The notes below the pieces were generated by a model that saw only the letters and a list, made by a program, of their open reading frames with translations, was not told the origin of the DNA and made no database searches. The position numbers and the translations under genes are program-made. Positions 50,623 through 60,090 of a stretch of DNA of 64,000 nucleotides are shown here, one piece after another (position 1 is the first letter of the stretch; each line of letters starts with the position of its first letter). Source of the DNA: Acrocarpospora pleiomorpha (lineage in GTDB: Bacteria; Actinomycetota; Actinomycetes; Streptosporangiales; Streptosporangiaceae); NCBI RefSeq assembly GCF_009687885.1, contig NZ_BLAF01000019.1, positions 1 through 64,000 on the forward strand. Direction: 5' to 3'.

Positions 50623-52749
50623 TCAGTGCTGCCGCAACGACGGCGTCACGACGGCATTGACACCATCGAGCGCGGCCCGGACCCGGTCCAGACCTTCAGC
50701 GAGTTCGGGTGCGGTGTGGTGCAGTGCCGCCGGGCCACTTCGCAGGTCGAGTCGCTGCGTCCACAGAACGGCGCGTCCTTGCTCAAGATGCGCGAGAGCG
50801 GTCGCCGGATCCGCCGTGGCGAGCAGTGCCGCTGCCGCGTCCCTACTCACCGTGGCCTGGCGCATCAGCTCGTTCTCTTGGTCGAGCCTCCGCAGGCCCC
50901 GCCAGGAGACCACCGGAAGCAGGGCGACGGCATGACCGTACCCTTCTGCCGCCAGGTGCCACAGACGCTGTTCGGCGGCGAGTTCTGCCCATTGGCGGGC
51001 ACACGCCAGGCGGAACACGGAAGGGGAGGTGGCGGCGACGGTGCCGGACTGCCACGAACGGATCGCCGCGGCGCGTTCGGCGTCGGTTCCCCGGTGCTCG
51101 AAAGCCTCCCGCCAGGCGGAGCCGAGGTTCAACGCGATGCCGGCGAGCAGGGGATGCTCCGCGGGGCAGGCCGCGACGGCCGCGCTGGAGGCTTCGATCG
51201 CGGCGGTGAGATCGTCGGCCGCGCCGGCGTGCTGGAAGCGCTTGAGCAGGAGCAGGCCCAAGGTGCTGAGGCTGCCGACGAGGTTGGAGTTGCGGGCGTC
51301 GTCCCGCGTCGCCTCCGTGAGCGCCGCGATGCCTTCGGTGAGGAGGTCGACGGCGGCGCCCGTGCCGGGATTCTGTCGCTGTTCGGCCTCGAACCGGCTC
51401 AGCAGCGCCGTACCAAGGTTATTGAGGCGATTTGCCCGTTCCGCATGTCCGGTCGGGGATAGTTTCACCGCGCTCCTGGCGCTGTCCACCGCCCCTTCGA
51501 GGTCGGCCCGGTCGTCGTCCAGATCACCGCGGATGCGCAGGATGTTGCTCACGTTGGCGAACAGCAGGGCCCGGTGTTCAGGGGTGTGCGGGCCCGCGCC
51601 GGCGAGAGCCGACTGCGCGGCCGCGACCGCGTCGTCCAGGTCGTCACGAGCCCTGAGCAGCTCATAGCGGTCGTGCAGGGCAGCGGACAGGTTCGACCAC
51701 CGGACCGACGCGGCCGGTTCGCCCGGGGCGGTGGCGTCGAGAGCGTTCCGGCACGCGGTGACGGCGGCTTCGATGTCACCGCGGAGGTTGTTCCAGGTGG
51801 CGCGCACGGCCAGCGCGCTGCCCAGATTCGTCTGGCACTGGGCATAGAAAACGTCACCCGGAGCGACGGAGGCAGCCGCGCGAGCGCACAGATCGACGGC
51901 GCTGTCGATGTCCTCCTGGTGGCCGGACATCACGAAACGCTCCTTCAACGCGATCCCCAGTTTGCCGGCCACCACAACCTCAAGTGGGTGGCCGTCCCGT
52001 GCGGCGACCACGGCGGCACGGTAGGCCGCCAGCGCCTGCCGCAGGTCGCGCGGGTCACTGTCGCGTTCGAACCGGGCGAGAAAGGAGTCGGCCAGGTTGG
52101 CCAGGCACCCGGCCTGCTCGAACGCGCCCTCGGGGCAGACCGAGACGGACCGCTCACCCGCGGCCAGCGCGCTTCGCAGGTCGTCGCCGACGCCGTACCT
52201 TTCGGCCCGCAGCCGGTAGGCCAGGCCGAGGTTGGACAGCCGCCCCGCGAGCTCGTCGCCGGCCGGCTCGGCGCGCACCGCCTCCTCCAGCACGTCGACG
52301 GCCTGGTCAAGCAGGCTCCGGTCCGCGGAAAGCTGAGCCCGCTGGAGAAGTTCACTGCCGAGCAGCGCCAGACCATCGTCGGCTCGCGCACCGAGCGCCG
52401 CGAACACATCGTCAGACACCAGTTCCGGTACGGCCCGCCAAACCTCTGTCAGCAGGGAAAGCGCCGGCGATCGTTCGTCATCACCCGCCCCCGACAGGAA
52501 GCGGATCACCCGCATTATGGCGATGGCGTGCACCACCTCCACCGGTGTCTCCCCGGACGAGGTCGCCGTCACGCGCAGCAAACGATCCGCGATACGCAGC
52601 GCGGTCTCGTCCAGCACGGCGCCGGCGTCACCACCGGAACCCGCCTCGATCCGGTGCCATAACTCGCCGAGCAGCTCGCCCGCCTCATCGGAGCCAGCGT
52701 CCGGAGCGGTGACGAGCCTTTCCGGCTCCGATTCGCCCGACATCGCCAT
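50623..52749 (-). CDS. TPR protein resembling the N-terminal half of a TPR-CHAT protease
   Basis: 708 residues, almost entirely helical repeats of the type (N)LGxALxxRFExxGxxxDLxxAI (for example RLSNLGLAYRLRAERYG, LNNLGTALLSRFEAE). The end, LEQGRAVLWTQRLDLRSG, is the linker that in fused proteins leads directly into the CHAT protease domain, but the protein stops soon after at VVTPSLRQH without one. The ATG at 52749 follows AGGTGG; a GTG at 52761 is an alternative. It is likely a partner or regulator of the separate CHAT protein at 56315. Confidence 0.8.
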   Translation of the reverse strand: MAMSGESEPERLVTAPDAGSDEAGELLGELWHRIEAGSGGDAGAVLDETALRIADRLLRVTATSSGETPVEVVHAIAIMRVIRFLSGAGDDERSPALSLLTEVWRAVPELVSDDVFAALGARADDGLALLGSELLQRAQLSADRSLLDQAVDVLEEAVRAEPAGDELAGRLSNLGLAYRLRAERYGVGDDLRSALAAGERSVSVCPEGAFEQAGCLANLADSFLARFERDSDPRDLRQALAAYRAAVVAARDGHPLEVVVAGKLGIALKERFVMSGHQEDIDSAVDLCARAAASVAPGDVFYAQCQTNLGSALAVRATWNNLRGDIEAAVTACRNALDATAPGEPAASVRWSNLSAALHDRYELLRARDDLDDAVAAAQSALAGAGPHTPEHRALLFANVSNILRIRGDLDDDRADLEGAVDSARSAVKLSPTGHAERANRLNNLGTALLSRFEAEQRQNPGTGAAVDLLTEGIAALTEATRDDARNSNLVGSLSTLGLLLLKRFQHAGAADDLTAAIEASSAAVAACPAEHPLLAGIALNLGSAWREAFEHRGTDAERAAAIRSWQSGTVAATSPSVFRLACARQWAELAAEQRLWHLAAEGYGHAVALLPVVSWRGLRRLDQENELMRQATVSRDAAAALLATADPATALAHLEQGRAVLWTQRLDLRSGPAALHHTAPELAEGLDRVRAALDGVNAVVTPSLRQH

Positions 52750-52843
52750 CTCGCATACCACCTGTCCTGACCGTTATTCCTATAACCCTCGTGTCGAGGT
52801 GCGCAAGCCGGTGTGACAGAAACCATCGGCATTGCCGCAGAAT

Positions 52844-52867
52844 TCGGTGCCCTGGTCCGGGCACCGA
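52844..52867. promoter_or_regulatory. Inverted repeat between the TPR and NTPase genes
   Basis: TCGGTGCCC (52844-52852), six bases, GGGCACCGA (52859-52867), a perfect 9-bp inverted repeat in the divergent promoter region. A possible -10 TATATT for the rightward gene is at 52893-52898. Confidence 0.4.
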
Positions 52868-52949
52868 CGACATGATTTCATAAATGGTGATCTATATTCC
52901 CTTTTCCCGACGTGGTGATTTGTGCGCGGCTGCATAAGGAGAGGCCATT

Positions 52950-55061
52950 GTGGAAGACATCACGAACGTCGTCTCCTCGTCGGTCGGGGTCGTGGTCCAA
53001 TCCGGCGCTATCTATGGCGACCTGCACCTGACCGGCGCCCCACCGATCCAGCATGTCGTGGCGCGTCAACTGCCTCCCTCGACACGTCACTTCGTGGAAC
53101 GCGAGGCCGAGATCGCTTTCCTCACCGGCTTGGTGGACGATCGACGACCGGGCACCGCGACCATCTGCGCCCTCGACGGCGCCCCGGGCATCGGCAAGAC
53201 CGCGCTGATGGTGCACTGGGGCCACCGGGTCAAGGATCGATTTCCCGACGGCCAGATCTATGTCGATCTTCACGGCTTCGACCGCCGCAGGCCACCGGTG
53301 GATCCGGCCGACGCCGCGCACATGGTTCTGGTGGCCCTGCAAGGCCCCGCGAGCGCCGTCCCGGCGGAGCTGGACGCCCGATCGGCCCTGCTGCGTAGCC
53401 TGCTGGCCGGCCGCAGGATCCTGCTGCTCATCGACAACGCCCGCGACAGCGCGCAGGTCCTGCCGCTACTGCCGGGATCCGCTGAGTGCTTCACCCTGGT
53501 CACCAGCCGGGACAGGCTCGACGGACTGGTCATCCGGCACGGCGCGCACCAGCGCCGCCTGCCCCTCCTGACGGCCGCGGAGTCCCGCCGGCTGATCGCC
53601 GGCTACGTCGGACCGGACCGGGCTGATGACCGCGCCTCGATGGACGGCCTGGTACGGCGTTGCGCTGGACTGCCGATGGCCCTGAGCATCGTCGCCGCCA
53701 AGGCGGCCGTGGAGCCCACCCGGCCCTTGCGATCCCTGTTGCGGGATCTTGACGCCGCGAACGCGGCGCTGGACGCGCTGCGCCTGGCGGATGCGAGCGA
53801 AGCCGACGTCCGGGTGGCCGTGTCCCTGTCCTACAACGCGCTGCCCGCGAAGACGGCCTGGATGTTCCGTACGCTCGCGCGGCATCCGGGACCTGACCTC
53901 GACGTGCGGGCCGCGGCCGCGCTCACCGGACTCTCCCTCGAAGCGGCCAGAAACGGGCTCGAGGATCTCGTGCGCCGCAACCTGCTGGCGCCGACCGGAG
54001 GCGGGCGGTTCGCCTTTCACGACCTCATCCGGGAATACGGCCTGGAAAAGGCCCGGCGGGACCGGCACACCATCGCGCTCGGCAGCCTGCTCAACCACTA
54101 CCTCCACCTGGCTCATCGGGCCGACCGTCTGATCAACTCCCATCGACGGGACATCCCCGTTCCGCCCTGCGCACGCCCAGAGCTGGTGCCCCCGCTCCAC
54201 GATGGCGACGATGCCATGGGCGTGTTCGCGGCCGAGTATGACAACTTCCTCGCCGCGACCAGACTCGCCCAGCGTGAGAATTGGCGTGGCTACGCCTGGC
54301 AGCTGCCCTGGACGTTGTCCAACTACGCCTATCTGACGGCACGATGGTCGGATTGGGCCGAAACCCATGAGGCGGCCGTCCGGGCCGCGCGACAGGCCGG
54401 TGAGACCGTCGTCGAGGCACGGCTGCGCCAGTCACTCGGGCGTGCCTACAACGAGATGGGCGCATACGACGACGCCTGCCGCGAGTACAACGCCGCGCTT
54501 CGCCTGCATGGAGATGAGAAGAGCCAGGCCAACGCGCTGAACGGACTGGGCGGGGTCTACGTGCGACTCGGCCGGCACGCGCGGACGGCCGAGTGCGCCG
54601 CACGCGCCCTGGCTCTATACGAGCACGTCGGCGACCGAGCCGGCCAGGCGAGCACGCTGAATCTGCTGGGGCGCGCGGCGCTGGGCGCGGGGGCTCCGGA
54701 CCGGGCGGTCGACCATCATCGCCGCGCGCTGCGGCTGTTCGACGCGCTCGGTGACGACTACGGCCGTGCCCACAGCGGCAGCGCGCTGGCCACCGCGCTG
54801 GCCGGGCTCGGCCGGCTGGAGGAGGCGGTGGAACACTTCAGCGCCGCTTTTCGCCTGCACCGCGCGGTCGGCAACCGATACTACGAGGCGGAGGCGTGCG
54901 AACGATTGGCCGGCGCGCTGCTGCTGTCGCGGCGGGTCACCGAAGCGCGGACCCACCTGCGCCACGCGGCGAAGCTGCTGGAGGACATCGGGGACCGCCG
55001 CGCCGCCGTGGTCAGGGAGCGGCTGAACGCTCTGGGCCACCCGTCCCCGGACGGCTCATGA
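52950..55061 (+). CDS. NB-ARC-like NTPase with TPRs
   Basis: 703 residues. The N-terminus carries the short motif SSSVGVVVQSGAIYGDLHL, seen at the front of many actinomycete effector-associated NTPases. The NTPase (about 50-300) has Walker A GAPGIGKT (77-84) and Walker B ILLLID (157-162), then TSRDRLDGL and a GLPMAL motif as in AP-ATPases. A winged-helix-like segment (RFAFHDLIREYGLEKAR) follows, then TPRs from about 430 to 690. Such proteins act as sensors that oligomerise and switch on an effector. GTG start after AAGGAGAGG. Its end overlaps the convergent SEFIR gene by 6 bp. Confidence 0.85.
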   Translation: MEDITNVVSSSVGVVVQSGAIYGDLHLTGAPPIQHVVARQLPPSTRHFVEREAEIAFLTGLVDDRRPGTATICALDGAPGIGKTALMVHWGHRVKDRFPDGQIYVDLHGFDRRRPPVDPADAAHMVLVALQGPASAVPAELDARSALLRSLLAGRRILLLIDNARDSAQVLPLLPGSAECFTLVTSRDRLDGLVIRHGAHQRRLPLLTAAESRRLIAGYVGPDRADDRASMDGLVRRCAGLPMALSIVAAKAAVEPTRPLRSLLRDLDAANAALDALRLADASEADVRVAVSLSYNALPAKTAWMFRTLARHPGPDLDVRAAAALTGLSLEAARNGLEDLVRRNLLAPTGGGRFAFHDLIREYGLEKARRDRHTIALGSLLNHYLHLAHRADRLINSHRRDIPVPPCARPELVPPLHDGDDAMGVFAAEYDNFLAATRLAQRENWRGYAWQLPWTLSNYAYLTARWSDWAETHEAAVRAARQAGETVVEARLRQSLGRAYNEMGAYDDACREYNAALRLHGDEKSQANALNGLGGVYVRLGRHARTAECAARALALYEHVGDRAGQASTLNLLGRAALGAGAPDRAVDHHRRALRLFDALGDDYGRAHSGSALATALAGLGRLEEAVEHFSAAFRLHRAVGNRYYEAEACERLAGALLLSRRVTEARTHLRHAAKLLEDIGDRRAAVVRERLNALGHPSPDGS

Positions 55062-56225
55062 CGTGTCGGCCTGACGGAGCAGGACGCGCAGCAACTTGCG
55101 CGCGCCCTGCTCGGTCATGTCCGTAACCGGGTAGTAGTCGGCGAGGCCCGGCAGGAAGCTCAGCGGGATCTCCTCGTGAGAGCGCCCGGGCAGGACGACG
55201 GGCAGGATCTTTTCCGTCCACTCGTCCGGGAATCGGTGGAGCAGGTCGGCCAGGCGCGCGTATTCGAACCGCACGCCCAGACGAACCCCCTCGGGCAGGG
55301 ACCCGTCCCCCGCCTCACGATAGGCGGGTGAGGCGACAACGATCACGTAGTGGGCTCGCTGGATCTGCGTATTGATCCAACGGTCCCAGTTCCGTCGCTT
55401 GTCCAGGCCCTGCTGGTCGTAGTGGACGTCCAGCCCTTGGTCCAGCAGCAGCGTACAAAGATCGCGGACGGCGTCTTTGTGGGCGCGCGACTCCTGCGCG
55501 TAGGAGACGAAGACCCGGGGTCCGCGACCTCGGGATCCGGCGTCCTTGGCTGGGGACGTCCCGGTGGCTCGATGCCGTGAGCGCAGGGGGACGTCGAAGG
55601 CGTCACGGCGGCCGGTGGGGCGCAGCTGGAGATCGGGAGGGGTTCGCACGTAGTAGGTGCCTTCCGCCGTCACCGGCAGTGTGTCGTGCTGTGCCGGTAC
55701 GAGCAGCGCGAACACGCCGGTGTGCGTGCCCGGAGGCACCTTGCCGGTGTGCCGCCAGCGAACCAGTTCACCGCCGACGCCGAAACATTCGATGTCCGGC
55801 GAGATCGCGGGCAGAGCGATGGCGGCCGCCGGCGAGCCGGCCGGCCATCCGTGGCCGTCTCCGTCGCGACGGGCGAATTGCAGTTCCCCGGTGAGGGTCC
55901 ACGAACTGGCGGCGGCGGGGGCGGTCACCGCGCGCGGCATGGCGTCGACCACGGTGACCTCCTCGAGCATGAACTCGAACTGCACCTCGGCCCACAGCGG
56001 AGGCGGGACATCGGGCGCGATGTCGAATTCGTAGTTGACCCGCACCAGGTAGGCGTCTTGCCGGTCGAAGCCGGCGGCAAGCGGTGCCAGGCGGTGAACC
56101 TGCCACTTGCGTAGCTTGATCAAGCCCAGGGCGATCTTGTTGGGCGCCGACTCCACCGACTTGCTGGCGGGCGTCAGATAGAGCGGGATGTCGCCGATGA
56201 GATCCTGATCAGACTGCAGGTCCAT
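55056..56225 (-). CDS. SEFIR/TIR-like protein with a novel N-terminal domain
   Basis: 389 residues. Residues about 237-389 are a SEFIR-type TIR relative: RVFVSYAQESRAHKDAVRDL, GLDVHYDQQGL, WDRWINTQIQRAHYVIVVASPAY. No clear catalytic Glu of NADase TIR domains is evident, so it may be an adaptor. Residues 1 to about 200 form a beta-rich domain I do not recognise (DAYLVRVNYEFDIAPDVPPP, ECFGVGGELVRWRHTG). The ATG follows GGGAGAA. Divergent from the CHAT gene, so the two may be co-regulated. Confidence 0.8.
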   Translation of the reverse strand: MDLQSDQDLIGDIPLYLTPASKSVESAPNKIALGLIKLRKWQVHRLAPLAAGFDRQDAYLVRVNYEFDIAPDVPPPLWAEVQFEFMLEEVTVVDAMPRAVTAPAAASSWTLTGELQFARRDGDGHGWPAGSPAAAIALPAISPDIECFGVGGELVRWRHTGKVPPGTHTGVFALLVPAQHDTLPVTAEGTYYVRTPPDLQLRPTGRRDAFDVPLRSRHRATGTSPAKDAGSRGRGPRVFVSYAQESRAHKDAVRDLCTLLLDQGLDVHYDQQGLDKRRNWDRWINTQIQRAHYVIVVASPAYREAGDGSLPEGVRLGVRFEYARLADLLHRFPDEWTEKILPVVLPGRSHEEIPLSFLPGLADYYPVTDMTEQGARKLLRVLLRQADTS

Positions 56226-56240
56226 GGGATTCTCCCGCTG

Positions 56241-56271
56241 ACGACGGCCGCCGGTGCCGTCGTACAGTACG
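56241..56271. promoter_or_regulatory. Overlapping inverted repeats between SEFIR and CHAT genes
   Basis: ACGACGGC (56241-56248) and GCCGTCGT (56256-56263) with a 7-bp spacer, followed by CGTAC-a-GTACG (56261-56271). A GGAACGG direct repeat occurs at 56283 and 56295. Together they suggest shared control of the divergent genes. Confidence 0.4.
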
Positions 56272-56314
56272 TTATCGAGGTTGGAACGGAAACCGGAACG
56301 GGCGGACCTGACGA

Positions 56315-57568
56315 GTGACCGCTGATACGGGAAACCGCCATACGCGAGAAGCCGACCGGCGGATAGCGCTGGCCAGGGAATGGGACGGCCTGGTCGAGCG
56401 CGTGCGGCAGCTCGACGAGTTCCGTGATTTCCTGCGCCCGCCATCACCGGGCTCTCTGCTAAGCGCGGCCAGGCACGGGCCAGTGGTCGTCGTCAACGTG
56501 AGCCGATGGCGGTGCGACGCGCTCGTCGTCAGGCCGGACGGCGTTCGCGTGGTCGAACTGCCTGGCCTCACCGCCGACGAAGTGTCCCGGCGCACATTCC
56601 ACTACCTGCGAGTTCTCCAGGCCGAGGGGCAGTTCGACCCCACGCTGCCGTTCACGGCGGCCCTCGAAGCGCGGGCGCGTGCCCTTCGTGAGCGTGACGA
56701 CGTCCTGCGCTCCACGATGGAGTGGCTGTGGGACAGCGTGGCCGGCCCTGTCCTGACGGCTCTCCGGCTTTCTCCCGTCGCCCCTGGCCAAGTGCCGCCC
56801 CGCCTGTGGTGGTGCCCGACCGGTCTGCTGACCCTGCTACCGCTGCACGGCGCCGGCTACCACGCAGCCGCCGACGGCCGCGCGGTTCTCGATCATGTCG
56901 TCTCCTCCTACACTCCGACACTGCGGGCGCTCGGCGAGGCACTCCGACCGTCCCCGTCCGAGACGGCTCCCGGGCCTGACCGGCTGCTGTTCGTGGGCGT
57001 GCCCGACGTGCCCGACCAGCTGCAACTGGTCGAAGACGTGGCGCGCGAACACCACTTCCTCAACGAGCGGTTCCCCGGCGGCCTGACCGTCGTCGAGGGC
57101 CGGAACGCCACCATGGGGTCCGTCCAGCAGGCCATGGCCGAGCACCGCTGGGTCCACCTGAGCTGCCACGGCTACCAGGACATCACCGACCCGTCCATGG
57201 CCGGCCTGGAACTGTCTGACGGGACGCTGACCGTCCTGCGGCTCAGCGCGAACCGTTACGCGGGCGACTTCGCCTTCCTTTCGGCGTGCCGTACCGCGAC
57301 CGGCGGCCTGCACGTCCCGGACGAGGCGATCACGCTGGCCGCCGCGCTGAGCTACACCGGTTACCGGCACGTGGTGGCGACGTTGTGGGCGGTCGACCCG
57401 GCCGTGGCGGCGGAGGTGACCGCCGCGGTCTACCCGGCCCTGATCTCCCCACCAGGCGTCTTCGACCCGGAGAGCGCCGCGATCGCCCTGCACAAGGCGG
57501 TACGTGACCTGCGCGACAGCGGCCGGCCGCTGGACCACTGGCTTCCTTTCACCCACACCGGACCGTGA
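56315..57568 (+). CDS. CHAT-domain (caspase-like) protease without TPRs
   Basis: 417 residues. The N-terminus (READRRIALAREWDGLVERV, FLRPPSPGSLL, GPVVVVNVSRWRCDALVV) corresponds to the segment that follows the TPRs in fused TPR-CHAT proteins. The CHAT domain is complete, with catalytic His285 in VHLSCHG and Cys325 in AFLSACRTATG, and ends HWLPFTHTGP. It should be a cysteine peptidase activated by partner proteins. GTG start, weak ribosome binding site. It stops 9 bp before the convergent TPR gene, which looks like its separated N-terminal half. Confidence 0.88.
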   Translation: MTADTGNRHTREADRRIALAREWDGLVERVRQLDEFRDFLRPPSPGSLLSAARHGPVVVVNVSRWRCDALVVRPDGVRVVELPGLTADEVSRRTFHYLRVLQAEGQFDPTLPFTAALEARARALRERDDVLRSTMEWLWDSVAGPVLTALRLSPVAPGQVPPRLWWCPTGLLTLLPLHGAGYHAAADGRAVLDHVVSSYTPTLRALGEALRPSPSETAPGPDRLLFVGVPDVPDQLQLVEDVAREHHFLNERFPGGLTVVEGRNATMGSVQQAMAEHRWVHLSCHGYQDITDPSMAGLELSDGTLTVLRLSANRYAGDFAFLSACRTATGGLHVPDEAITLAAALSYTGYRHVVATLWAVDPAVAAEVTAAVYPALISPPGVFDPESAAIALHKAVRDLRDSGRPLDHWLPFTHTGP

Positions 57569-57577
57569 GCAGCCCGG

Positions 57578-60085
57578 TCAGTACCTGGACAGCCGAACCA
57601 GCAACTCCTTCAGCTCGTCAAGCAGCTCGCCCCTGCGCACGAGCGCGTGCCGCTCCCTCAGCACGGCCGACACCTGCCGCATCCCGCCCCGGCTGAAGGC
57701 GGGGCGCAGGGCGTCCTCGTCCAGCAGGCTGAGGATCTCTTTCAGCCGCTGCGCCGCGACGGGATCCGCCGCGTGCTCCCGGCCGGCCAGGCCGTAACTG
57801 CTGACCTGCTGATTCCACAACACGCACCTGCCCTGTTCGAGCAGTTCCAGGGCCTCGTCGTGCCGGCCCAGCCCGATCGCGCAGCCCGCGGCGTCGCCGA
57901 CGAGCCCCGACACCTCGCCCAGGTGAAACTCCTGGTCGGTACGGCGAAGCCGGCGCCCGGACACCCGCGGAAGCAGCAGCAGCGCCACCCGATACGCCGC
58001 CAGCGCCAGCGAGTGCTCGCCGCTGGCGTGAGCGGCCCGGCCTGCCGTACGGGCGGCCGAGAGCCGCAGTGACGGCGCCGCGCCGTCCGCGGCCACGGTC
58101 TTGGCGAGCGCCGCCAGACCGTCTGAGATCTCCAGCTCGGTCGCCCCTGCCGCGGTCAGCGCGGTCCCGAGATGGAACTCCTGCAGCGCCCGCGACGGCG
58201 AATCCTCCGGATTCCCCATGGCGGCACGGCGCAGACAGGCCAGCGCCCGCCGGCGGTCGTCCCCGCCGGAAGGCGTGCGCAGGGCCCGTTCGGTCAGCGC
58301 GCTGCCGAGGTTGCCGAGCATGCCGTTCCGGTCGCGATGGCCCTCGGGTAGCGCGTCCAGAGCCTGCTCGAAGAGCACGATCGCCGCGTCCAGGTCGGCG
58401 GGGTCGCCGACGGCGAAATGCCGCGTCCTCAGCGCCGAACCGAGATTGCACAGGTAGCCGGACCGTTCCGGGGAGTCCGGCCGCACCCGCGCCACCGCGA
58501 CCCGCAACGCCTCCACCGCGGCGTCGAGATCGGCGGCCAGCGAGGTCCGTTCGAAGCGGGCCAGCCAGGCCAGGCCAAGGTTGTTCTGGTAACGCGGCCC
58601 GTCCGGGTGGCCCTCCGGCAGCGACCCGGTCGTCTCGACCAGCGCCGCGACCGCGGCGTCGAGATCGAGCAGCGCGCCGCTGTGGCCGGCCGCCACTCCG
58701 ACAAGGTTGCCGAGATTGCTGAGCATGTCCGCACGCTGCGCGTGGTCGACACTGAGTTCGACGGCGCGCTCGCAAGCCGACACCGCCTCCGCCAGATCCG
58801 CCGGGTCGCCGGTGTGCTCGAAGCGGTCACCGTATCCGAGGCCGAGATTGCTCAGCCGGACCGCCAGCGCCGGATCATCCGCGTCCGAGCGCTCCACGGC
58901 CCTGGTGAGATTCCGGATCGCCTCTTCGAGGTCCGCGTCGGCGCCGCGCTGCTCGTAGCGGGTCAGCAGGGTGTTGCCGAGATTCATGAGCACGTCCGCC
59001 TGCGACGGAGTGCCGTCAGCCAGCCGCGCGGCCCGGTCCAGGTGGGTGATCGCCGTGTCGAGGTCGGCCAGGTCGCCGCTGGTTTCGAACCGGGCCGCCA
59101 TCGTCGTCCCCAGGTTGTTCCAGGCGTTGACCAGCGAAAAGGTGGTGCCTGGCAGGGACGTGGCGGCGAGCAGTTCATCGCGGGCTGCATCGAGGTCGTC
59201 CGCGTCGCCCCACCGATCGAACCGGGCGCGCGACGCCACCGCGATCGAGTTGTGGATGCTCACCCGGCGCGAGTCGCCGTCCTCCGTCATGGCGATGGCC
59301 GCACGCAGAACGCGGATGGCGGTCGCCACATCGTCGGCGGAACCGCGCTGGCGGAACCGATCGACAAGCACGTTGCCGAGATTGTGGAGTATCACCGCCC
59401 GTAAGGCACGGCTGGTCACCTGCGCGGCCGCGGCCTGCTCGTGTGCCACCACCGCGGCGTCCAAATCGGCTGGCACACCACGCGACTCGAAACGTTCGCG
59501 CAGCGCGGAACCGAGATAGGACAGGAAGGCGGGGCGCTGTGGATCGTCGGCGGCAGCGGCGTCGACCGCACGGCGGAACGTGTTCACCGCCGCGTCGAGA
59601 TCGTCGACATCCCCCGCCAGATGGAATCGCTCGACAAGTCCGGTGCCCAGGTTGGCGAGCACCGCGGCCTGCCCGTCCTCGGCTTGCCCGGTCAGCACCT
59701 CGATGGCCGCATCCAGCAGCTCGGCGTCCTCCTCATCCAGCGCCCGCCGCAGCAGATCGCTCCCGTCGACGGACTCCGCGAGCAGGCTGTGCAGACCCTC
59801 CGGCACCAGATCGGGCCGCACCGGGTACAACGCCTGGAAGAGGGCCATAGCCCGCTTCAAATCCATCTCCGCGTCGAGTGCCTGAAAGCGCGCTAGATGG
59901 TACATACCCAACGCCTGTAATCGGCGCACACCGACCGACTGCCCCAGCTCCACCGATGCGGCCACCCGCGCCGCCACACTGGCCGCCTCTGCACTGGTCA
60001 CCGCCGCGACATCACCGTCAGCGAACCGCCGTACACGGGTTCGCAACTCCTCGACATCAGCGTCCACGCGGTCATCCTCGCCCAT
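57578..60085 (-). CDS. TPR protein, separated N-terminal half of a TPR-CHAT protease
   Basis: 835 residues of tandem repeats of the NLGxALxxRFExxGxxADLDxAI type (about 13-15 repeats, for example NLGNTLLTRYEQRGADADLE, NLGLGYGDRFEHTGDPADL). The C-terminus (ELLEQGRCVLWNQQVSSYG, RLKEILSLLDEDAL, LLDELKELLVRLSRY) is the pre-CHAT linker, after which the gene ends. ATG start. Its ribosome binding site GGGGGAAG lies in the 3' arm of a strong hairpin. Convergent with the CHAT gene. Confidence 0.85.
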   Translation of the reverse strand: MGEDDRVDADVEELRTRVRRFADGDVAAVTSAEAASVAARVAASVELGQSVGVRRLQALGMYHLARFQALDAEMDLKRAMALFQALYPVRPDLVPEGLHSLLAESVDGSDLLRRALDEEDAELLDAAIEVLTGQAEDGQAAVLANLGTGLVERFHLAGDVDDLDAAVNTFRRAVDAAAADDPQRPAFLSYLGSALRERFESRGVPADLDAAVVAHEQAAAAQVTSRALRAVILHNLGNVLVDRFRQRGSADDVATAIRVLRAAIAMTEDGDSRRVSIHNSIAVASRARFDRWGDADDLDAARDELLAATSLPGTTFSLVNAWNNLGTTMAARFETSGDLADLDTAITHLDRAARLADGTPSQADVLMNLGNTLLTRYEQRGADADLEEAIRNLTRAVERSDADDPALAVRLSNLGLGYGDRFEHTGDPADLAEAVSACERAVELSVDHAQRADMLSNLGNLVGVAAGHSGALLDLDAAVAALVETTGSLPEGHPDGPRYQNNLGLAWLARFERTSLAADLDAAVEALRVAVARVRPDSPERSGYLCNLGSALRTRHFAVGDPADLDAAIVLFEQALDALPEGHRDRNGMLGNLGSALTERALRTPSGGDDRRRALACLRRAAMGNPEDSPSRALQEFHLGTALTAAGATELEISDGLAALAKTVAADGAAPSLRLSAARTAGRAAHASGEHSLALAAYRVALLLLPRVSGRRLRRTDQEFHLGEVSGLVGDAAGCAIGLGRHDEALELLEQGRCVLWNQQVSSYGLAGREHAADPVAAQRLKEILSLLDEDALRPAFSRGGMRQVSAVLRERHALVRRGELLDELKELLVRLSRY

Positions 60086-60090
60086 GCCGG

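Noticed and set aside
53270..54603. Minus-strand frames opposite the NB-ARC-like gene
   Set aside because: They are Arg/Ser/Gly-rich shadows without start signals.
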